This document shows, in pieces, positions 58,463 to 64,000 of a DNA stretch of 64,000 nucleotides (the stretch's first letter is position 1; each line of letters opens with the position of its first letter). The DNA comes from Kazachstania africana CBS 2517. Taxonomy: Eukaryota > Ascomycota > Saccharomycetes > Saccharomycetales > Saccharomycetaceae. The translations under genes and the position numbers were made by a program. The stretch is taken from assembly GCF_000304475.1 (NCBI RefSeq), contig NC_018942.1, positions 186,001 to 250,000 on the forward strand. Reading direction: 5' to 3'. Below the pieces are notes generated by a model that had not been told where the DNA came from, searched no databases, and worked only from the letters and a program-made list of their open reading frames with translations.

Positions 58463-59335
58463 ATGTCATCTATTCATAAGGCTTTAATGGGGGACGATAG
58501 GTCTTCCAAGAATGGTAAAAAGACCAACGAAAAGCAATTCATGAACAAGCAACGTACCTTATTGATCTCCAGTAGAGGTGTTAATTTCAGACATCGTCAT
58601 TTAATCCAAGGTCTACACTCATTACTACCACATTCTAGAAAAGAACCAAAATTAGACACCAAGAAAGATCTTCAGCAGTTAAATGAAATAGCTGAATTGT
58701 ACAACTGTAATAACATTTTATTCTTTGAGGCAAGAAAGCATCAAGATTTATACTTATGGCTCTCTAAACCGCCAAATGGCCCAACAATCAAATTTTATAT
58801 CCAAAATTTACATACCATGGATGAGTTAAACTTCACAGGTAACTGTTTGAAAGGTTCTCGTCCAATTTTGTCTTTCGATAAAAGATTCGATAACTCTCCA
58901 CATTATCAATTAATCAAAGAATTATTGGTTCATAATTTCGGTGTTCCACCAAATGCTAGAAAGAGCAAGCCATTTATTGACCATGTCATGTCTTTCAGTA
59001 TTGTTGATGATAAAATATGGGTCAGGACGTATGAAATATCAAATTCTGCCAAGAACAAAGAAGAGTACGAAGATGGTGAAGAAGATTTATCATTAGTCGA
59101 AATTGGTCCAAGATTCGTCATGACTGTTATTCTTGTCCTAGAAGGTTCCTTCGGTGGCCCAAAGATCTATGAAAACAAACAATACGTTTCTCCAAATGTT
59201 GTTAGAGCACAAATGAAGCAACAAGCTGCTAATGATGCTAGAGCTAGAGCAGAAGCTGCTGTAGAAAGGAAAATTAAGAAGAGAGAAAGCGTTTTAGCAG
59301 CAGATCCTCTTTCTAATGACGCTTTGTTCAAATAG
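58463..59335 (+). CDS. BRX1: Ribosome assembly factor Brx1
   Basis: Nucleolar Brix-domain protein that binds early 60S precursors with Ebp2. The Brix domain covers residues ~30-235, beginning RTLLISSRGVNFRHRHL, then FFEARKHQDLYLWLSK, GPTIKFYIQN and LVEIGPRFVMTVILVLEG. The C-terminus is basic and Ala-rich. Length is 290 aa (S. cerevisiae 291, YOL077C). The RRPE and PAC promoter agrees with the role. It converges with ATP19. Confidence 0.97.
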   Translation: MSSIHKALMGDDRSSKNGKKTNEKQFMNKQRTLLISSRGVNFRHRHLIQGLHSLLPHSRKEPKLDTKKDLQQLNEIAELYNCNNILFFEARKHQDLYLWLSKPPNGPTIKFYIQNLHTMDELNFTGNCLKGSRPILSFDKRFDNSPHYQLIKELLVHNFGVPPNARKSKPFIDHVMSFSIVDDKIWVRTYEISNSAKNKEEYEDGEEDLSLVEIGPRFVMTVILVLEGSFGGPKIYENKQYVSPNVVRAQMKQQAANDARARAEAAVERKIKKRESVLAADPLSNDALFK

Positions 59336-59542
59336 TCTGAAATATATTGACTTAAAGTTATATAGCTGTATAGAAGAAAAACTGTATATTAAACCATGTT
59401 CCCCTTTTTAGCTTGGCCAGTATTAGAAGAGAGGGTCTTACAGAATATACATTAATTTACAAGTTAGGTTGAAGGGCATTTTCCTGGGTTGTCTGGCCCA
59501 TAATTTTAACGTTATACGCGTTTCCCAGTAACGGCCAAAATA

Positions 59543-59749
59543 TCAGCTGCTCTCTTTACCCTTATGTGTGGATATGTAATTTCTAATAAAGTCTTCTTCT
59601 TCCTTACTATCGGCCTTTATTTCAGCAGCTTTTCCACTCTTTGAACTAAAGTTACTGGGCAAAATAAGTAAAGAGACTGTCCCCAAAGTTGCTAATGCCA
59701 ACTGGTGTGGTTGGAAAGCTCTCCCCATTATTTGGTATGTATTCCCCAT
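59543..59749 (-). CDS. ATP19: ATP synthase subunit k (Atp19)
   Basis: Small membrane subunit of mitochondrial F1Fo ATP synthase found in the dimeric form. 68 aa, the same length as S. cerevisiae Atp19 (YOL077W-A). It starts MGNTYQIMGRAFQPHQLA and has one hydrophobic segment (LALATLGTVSLLILP, residues ~17-31), followed by a charged tail. Although short, the ATG, the match and the position between BRX1 and AVO1 are convincing. Confidence 0.95.
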   Translation of the reverse strand: MGNTYQIMGRAFQPHQLALATLGTVSLLILPSNFSSKSGKAAEIKADSKEEEDFIRNYISTHKGKESS

Positions 59750-60018
59750 TTTGATTCAATGTACTTGTCTGCTTATTCAAGGCTTTCAATTACAAGAGCT
59801 ACAGCACACCTCATTGTTGAGTGTTCAGATACTGGTATTTATAGTAAGTCCCTCGAGCTTTTTTATTCTGATAACATCCTTCCACCCCGCGGTAAAGCAA
59901 TAAATAAAGCGTATTGGCCCAAAAAAAAAGTAGTATCAACTTTTTTAACAGTAAAGACAGCAACGATAAATGAGTTATTGTAAATATATGGTTGGACTAA
60001 TATATATTATTCTTCTAT

Positions 60019-63000
60019 CTATTTGTGGTTCATTTTATATGCACTCAAAAGGTTCTCAATTCTGGTTACAATTTCTGTGCATTCTTGTGCAGAGAGCGCC
60101 TCAAAATAATACCTCTTGATATCGCTCGGACCTCTTTCGACGTAGATCTTGAAATATTCTGGAACACGTTTAGATTTTTTTACTAGTATAATTTGGTTGA
60201 TATGAAAAGATTTTGTTTTGATATTCTCATGCCAATGCATTTTGCCTTCCGGAGGAACTATATAAACATAGTCACCATCCAGTGCCAGAGTTCTCTCATG
60301 CTTGTTGATTAGGGACATCTGCTGCCTTCTCCAAACTTTATACTTGTGATATGCACCAGAGAATAAATCCTGGAAGGTATTCCCATTTGGATTTTCTGGA
60401 GTACCACTAATACTGTGTTGTGATGTATTTTGATGATATGACTGTTGAGGTGTTTGTAATGATGACTTTGACGTATTTTTCGTTTTAAAGAAACCACCAC
60501 CACTAACACCAGCAGAATAGGCAACTTGCTTTGAGAGACCTAGTTTATACTTACCGGATGTTTTTCTAGATCTAGAAGCAGACCTTGCAATGCCCAAACT
60601 ACCTTCGACGGGCTTTTTGTCATTGTCAACATTAAGGTACGATCTATCAGCCTCTAGCGTTAATGGTGTCAAATCATTACTTTGTATAGTAGGTAGGTTT
60701 GGTTTTTTCAAATCAGGTCTTATCTTTTCTAAATGAAGTTCTCTTGCATCCTTCTTAGAGACAATTTCTACTTTATTGTTCCCATCTAACCTAAGAACAG
60801 TATCATTTAAATCCAGAACGCTATTTTTACCAGTTAATTTTAGACAATACTCATTTGGATCCATGTTTTTCATTCTGCAGTATTTTACCAGTATATCATT
60901 CACATTGGCTGTTACCAATACATTGATCTTGGTGAAATTAAATTTGGGATTAACATTTGGATATAAATATACTGTTACTTCGATCACATTGGAGCTATTT
61001 CCTGCATTGTCTAGCTCATCTGTATTGCCTACAATTGGTTTATAAAAGCTTAATTGATTGATAGTATTATCAGCAGACTCGATGTTGGAGGCAGTACTGG
61101 GATAAGAACCGGTATGAACGGTATCCAGCATTTCCCCATTCAAGTTATACGGTATTGGAGTTTCTGTTTGATTCTTCGTCTTTTCCGCCTCACCGGCCCT
61201 ACATAGAACTATTTCATTGTCTGACACGGACTGCATTGCACTATTTCTGTTTAGCTTTCCGAAATTGTCCTCAAAAGGTTCACCATCTTCATCAACGACA
61301 TGTAAAGAAAAATTGTTAGGATTCATTAGCTCGTCCATATTCATGCCATCCAGCTCATAATCAACAGGTTTATAGTTTGTTGTATACATGAAAAGGATGA
61401 ACCCAATCACTTCAAAAACTTTCGCGGATTTTCTGACACTAGTAGTAAATGGATCCTTTTTATACTTTTCTGATGATTGAATGTATACATCTAAATCCAT
61501 TGCCTCATATTTGGGAACTTTATCTCCTGAAACAAATGAAAAGTATTCTAAAACATCCGCCGCATCTGTCACTTTCTGTTTTTTCTTGTTAAACAAGGTT
61601 GATAATTGAGAAATGGCCTGTGGATGTACAGTGAATTCAGAGTTCTTTTCAATATGCAAACCTTCTTTAGAATTACGCCTACTTGAATAATTACTTGGCG
61701 CCATTGGAGAAGGTGAATATTCCGGCTTTAGATTGGAAGCACTGCGATTTCTATTTCTATGTGCGGTGACATCGATAGGTCCAGTATGCTTCACATTTTC
61801 ATTGCTTGCTGATGAAGTCGATCGAGCGTGTTGCCTCTGAGATATCGAGTGTTTGATCGCGGCAGCTGACGCCACAGAATTACGTTTGCTTGAAGAATTG
61901 TGTAGTGCTGTATCTCGCAAAGATGTCCCAAGTGATTTCCTATCTCTTCCTTGGGCATTTTTGGAAGATCTAATATTGAGTACTTCCTTGTCGAATATGT
62001 TTCTCAGCGCCGAATCATCTGGACTTTTGTGAAGACCATACCCTTCAAAGGACATTGGAATTGAATGAGAACCGACCGTATTTTGAGGCATATCCGAATC
62101 TAGTATAGCTACATCACTATCAAGAGTTGACTCACTGGGTTTTATAAAATCAGTGTCACTGAAATCAGAACCTAGAAGAGATTTGCCATATGATGACACT
62201 GCACTCAAACCTTCTGATTCCTGCTCCGTTAATGTGTTACTCGGAACAACGTTCATACTATTTGGTGAATGTGACTCCTTCGAGATATCAGCAGTTGAAT
62301 TATGCTTCAAAGAGTACGATTTCTCATCATTAGAGGGGACGATATCTAAATTGAGATTGTCCAGATCCTGCTCAGTAATATAGGAGTAAATATCGGAAAG
62401 ATCATTGTCACCATCTGCAATTTGCACACTTTCATTCATTGTATATATACTAGTATCATCTTCGTTCAGTACCCCATTTTTAGATATACTTAATGACTCA
62501 GATTTTGAGCTACTATTTTTAGCAGTATCTAATAAGGAACCTCTCGGAAGTTGGGGAAAATGAGACTTGATTTTGGATACATTACCTGATAGGGTACTTG
62601 CATTCGTAGCACCGTTCGTCACATTTAGCACTGTCCTGCCTTCTGTGGTAGTACCATGATTGTTTTCGGGGTCTAGAAGATTCGTAATTTTATTTAATTG
62701 GAAAAATTGTGAGCGTAAATCCACACTGTTATCATCATCATCATCTTCTTCATCATCTTCATCTAAATTATCATCATAGTCAAAATTCAGAGCATATTTA
62801 TGTCCATTCTTGATATTGAGCACAGAATTTTCCGGGATTGTTAGTGCTGTCTTATTAGATATTCTTTTATCGTTAGTGTCAAGCACACTAGTGTTACTAT
62901 CTCTTCTCATTCTAAAAATTCTTCTGAAAGGCAATGTACTTTTCTTCATATGTTTTTTCTTTTCTTCATTGAAATCAGAATCGGACTCAGGGTTGAGTGA

Positions 63001-63483
63001 AATTTGTCTATTTAGCTCATGTATCATATTATCATTCTTTACTTCCAAGTCGTTATTGGCGCTTGTGGCATTATGAAGCTCTACGAGCTTGCTTTTTCTT
63101 GGAGCTTGCTGGTGTTGCTCAGCGACATTACCTTCATGGACATCTAGCTCTTTAGGGAGAGGAGACCCCTGCTTATTGATCAAATATGAATTTCTTCTAT
63201 TTTTCATAGCGTTCCTATTTTGCTTGGCTTTTAGATTACTATCTGATGTCAAATGAACATCCATGTAAGTGTCTGAGGTTGGAGGAGATTCCATTAACCT
63301 TAATAAGTTGGATCCATCGGCATCCATAAATAACTCTCTTATATTCGTATCCAGAGTATCAAAACTACCGTTGACATTTTGGCCCGGTGCGTATGGTCGA
63401 ATAATTCTATTCATTTGATCCTTTTCAGGACAGGCCCTGAAAAACTGAGCCCTCAGTCTGTTTATTGATGTTACCGTATCCAT
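60019..63483 (-). CDS. AVO1: Avo1, TORC2 subunit (Sin1 family)
   Basis: Essential subunit of TOR complex 2 at the plasma membrane, which presents substrates such as Ypk1 to Tor2. The 1154-aa protein (S. cerevisiae 1176, YOL078W) has a ~600-residue Ser/Asn/Asp-rich N-terminal region with an acidic run near 245. The CRIM domain lies at ~640-760 (YIQSSEKYKKDPFTTSVRKS, VIGFILFMY). A Ras-binding-like domain follows at ~870-960 (VTVYLYPNVNPKFNFTKINV), and a C-terminal PH domain at ~1055-1150 (SFHINQIILVKKSKRVPEYF) that binds PI(4,5)P2. The order ATP19-AVO1 matches YOL077W-A-YOL078W. Confidence 0.96.
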   Translation of the reverse strand: MDTVTSINRLRAQFFRACPEKDQMNRIIRPYAPGQNVNGSFDTLDTNIRELFMDADGSNLLRLMESPPTSDTYMDVHLTSDSNLKAKQNRNAMKNRRNSYLINKQGSPLPKELDVHEGNVAEQHQQAPRKSKLVELHNATSANNDLEVKNDNMIHELNRQISLNPESDSDFNEEKKKHMKKSTLPFRRIFRMRRDSNTSVLDTNDKRISNKTALTIPENSVLNIKNGHKYALNFDYDDNLDEDDEEDDDDDNSVDLRSQFFQLNKITNLLDPENNHGTTTEGRTVLNVTNGATNASTLSGNVSKIKSHFPQLPRGSLLDTAKNSSSKSESLSISKNGVLNEDDTSIYTMNESVQIADGDNDLSDIYSYITEQDLDNLNLDIVPSNDEKSYSLKHNSTADISKESHSPNSMNVVPSNTLTEQESEGLSAVSSYGKSLLGSDFSDTDFIKPSESTLDSDVAILDSDMPQNTVGSHSIPMSFEGYGLHKSPDDSALRNIFDKEVLNIRSSKNAQGRDRKSLGTSLRDTALHNSSSKRNSVASAAAIKHSISQRQHARSTSSASNENVKHTGPIDVTAHRNRNRSASNLKPEYSPSPMAPSNYSSRRNSKEGLHIEKNSEFTVHPQAISQLSTLFNKKKQKVTDAADVLEYFSFVSGDKVPKYEAMDLDVYIQSSEKYKKDPFTTSVRKSAKVFEVIGFILFMYTTNYKPVDYELDGMNMDELMNPNNFSLHVVDEDGEPFEDNFGKLNRNSAMQSVSDNEIVLCRAGEAEKTKNQTETPIPYNLNGEMLDTVHTGSYPSTASNIESADNTINQLSFYKPIVGNTDELDNAGNSSNVIEVTVYLYPNVNPKFNFTKINVLVTANVNDILVKYCRMKNMDPNEYCLKLTGKNSVLDLNDTVLRLDGNNKVEIVSKKDARELHLEKIRPDLKKPNLPTIQSNDLTPLTLEADRSYLNVDNDKKPVEGSLGIARSASRSRKTSGKYKLGLSKQVAYSAGVSGGGFFKTKNTSKSSLQTPQQSYHQNTSQHSISGTPENPNGNTFQDLFSGAYHKYKVWRRQQMSLINKHERTLALDGDYVYIVPPEGKMHWHENIKTKSFHINQIILVKKSKRVPEYFKIYVERGPSDIKRYYFEALSAQECTEIVTRIENLLSAYKMNHK

Positions 63484-64000
63484 ACAAAAGTAACAGTGTG
63501 GCGCCCTGAGAAGTGCTTCACTAGAACAAGTCCTTATCTGATTTCACAAGTTTTCTTCTCTTAAGCCTGTTTTTTGCCAGTTGATATTTGTGAAAGCCGA
63601 GTATAATCAATTGAAAAGCCTCCTGTATCCATATGTGTTTACATTAGGCAGCCTCGGCAGGCGCAAAACTATTACTTTGACTATGCACTAAATATGACAA
63701 GCTACATTATATAGGGAACAAATAGTGCTTTGACCTTTGAATTATCTGTTTGGTACTCTTGTTGAGTAATCAAGTTATTCGAAGAGTAAGGCTGCGGTGT
63801 AAAGATGTGGTTTTTTCAGCCGAGCTCGAGCATCGGAATATAATGAAATTTTTACAAGCTCATCGAAAGATGTAGCTACTATTACAAGAGTGAAGATCGT
63901 GTAAAGACCCAGCGCATTAGTTGTCCATATGGTATTATCATCAAACTGGTTGGAGCTCCAACAATCCAAGAAAGTTGTAGTGGCAAAAAAGAAGAAGAAT
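63484..64000. other. AVO1 upstream region to window end
   Basis: 517 bp. The AVO1 promoter occupies the left part. From 63775 to the edge the minus strand is open in one frame without an ATG, and may be the end of a gene that starts outside the window. Confidence 0.4.
63775..64000 (-). CDS. Possible C-terminal end of a gene entering from the right edge
   Basis: The frame is open from the window edge to the stop at 63775, 75 codons, without any ATG. It contains one hydrophobic segment (LGLYTIFTLVIVATSF) and a basic end. This would suit the C-terminus of a membrane protein on the same strand as AVO1, but I recognise no family and chance is possible. Confidence 0.25.
   Translation of the reverse strand, partial: FFFFFATTTFLDCWSSNQFDDNTIWTTNALGLYTIFTLVIVATSFDELVKISLYSDARARLKKPHLYTAALLFE

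Noticed and set aside
1..64000. CRISPR arrays, prophage, bacterial operons or intact retrotransposons
   Set aside because: No spaced repeats, no Shine-Dalgarno-type organisation, and no gag/pol-like ORFs; the window is ordinary yeast euchromatin.

Overview
This is a nuclear chromosome segment of a budding yeast of the family Saccharomycetaceae. It shows compact genes on both strands, almost no introns, AT-rich spacers, and one short intron with yeast GTATGT / TACTAAC / TAG signals in ARP2. There are two tRNA genes with Pol III T-tracts. Nearly every gene can be aligned from memory with a Saccharomyces cerevisiae protein. CTG stands at conserved leucines, for example just after the first Walker A of the ABC transporter, so the CTG-serine code is excluded. 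I count 31 convincing protein genes (one cut by the left edge) and 2 tRNAs. The species cannot be named from this window.

Layout. 1-7.3 kb: KIN3 (partial), CDC15 and an OSH1/OSH2-type oxysterol-binding protein. 7.5-20.9 kb: THI20, RPN4, GPM2/GPM3, dipeptidyl peptidase III, ARG1, glycerol-3-phosphate dehydrogenase and PRS5. 21.2-26.4 kb: tRNA-Leu(UAA), APM4 and CRT10. 26.5-32.7 kb: ARP2, PRP9 and DBP10. 33.3-37.4 kb: MET22, INP54 and a PUS9-type pseudouridine synthase. 37.9-43.8 kb: a SIR2/HST1 deacetylase, NUF2, NBA1 and SDH5. 44.2-47.1 kb: an unrecognised helix-turn-helix protein, then THP1. 47.3-51.4 kb: UPF3, PRP38 and PEX8. 51.5-63.5 kb: DSC2, tRNA-Glu(UUC), an ABCG transporter (YOL075C type), BRX1, ATP19 and AVO1.

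Gene order. From memory of the S. cerevisiae map, the backbone is YOL055C to YOL078W. Genes that S. cerevisiae keeps only on the sister chromosome IV track (RPN4, ARP2, PRP9, DBP10, PUS9) are interleaved, and KIN3-CDC15-OSH1 (chromosome I) is attached on the left. Other sister-track genes (MPS1, NAT1, PRP11, GPR1) and MAM3, RTG1 and MDM20 are absent here. This mixture fits a lineage that shared the whole-genome duplication and then lost a different set of duplicates. A UPF3-PRP38-PEX8 block (YGR072W-YGR077C) sits between THP1 and DSC2 and marks a rearrangement.

Function. The genes are mostly housekeeping: mitotic exit (CDC15, KIN3, NUF2, NBA1), mRNA splicing, export and decay (PRP9, PRP38, THP1, UPF3), ribosome assembly (DBP10, BRX1), amino-acid, nucleotide, thiamine and glycerol metabolism, and membrane or organelle genes. 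Recognisable control sites are Gcn4 sites and an RRPE/PAC-like composite before ARG1, RRPE plus PAC before BRX1 and DBP10, TCACGTG before MET22, and Rap1- and STRE-like sites before GPD. I found no phage, CRISPR or intact transposon, and no convincing new multi-gene system. The best candidates for something new are the HTH gene at 44.2 kb, the composite ARG1 promoter, and a few small ORFs or gene relics in the long spacers.
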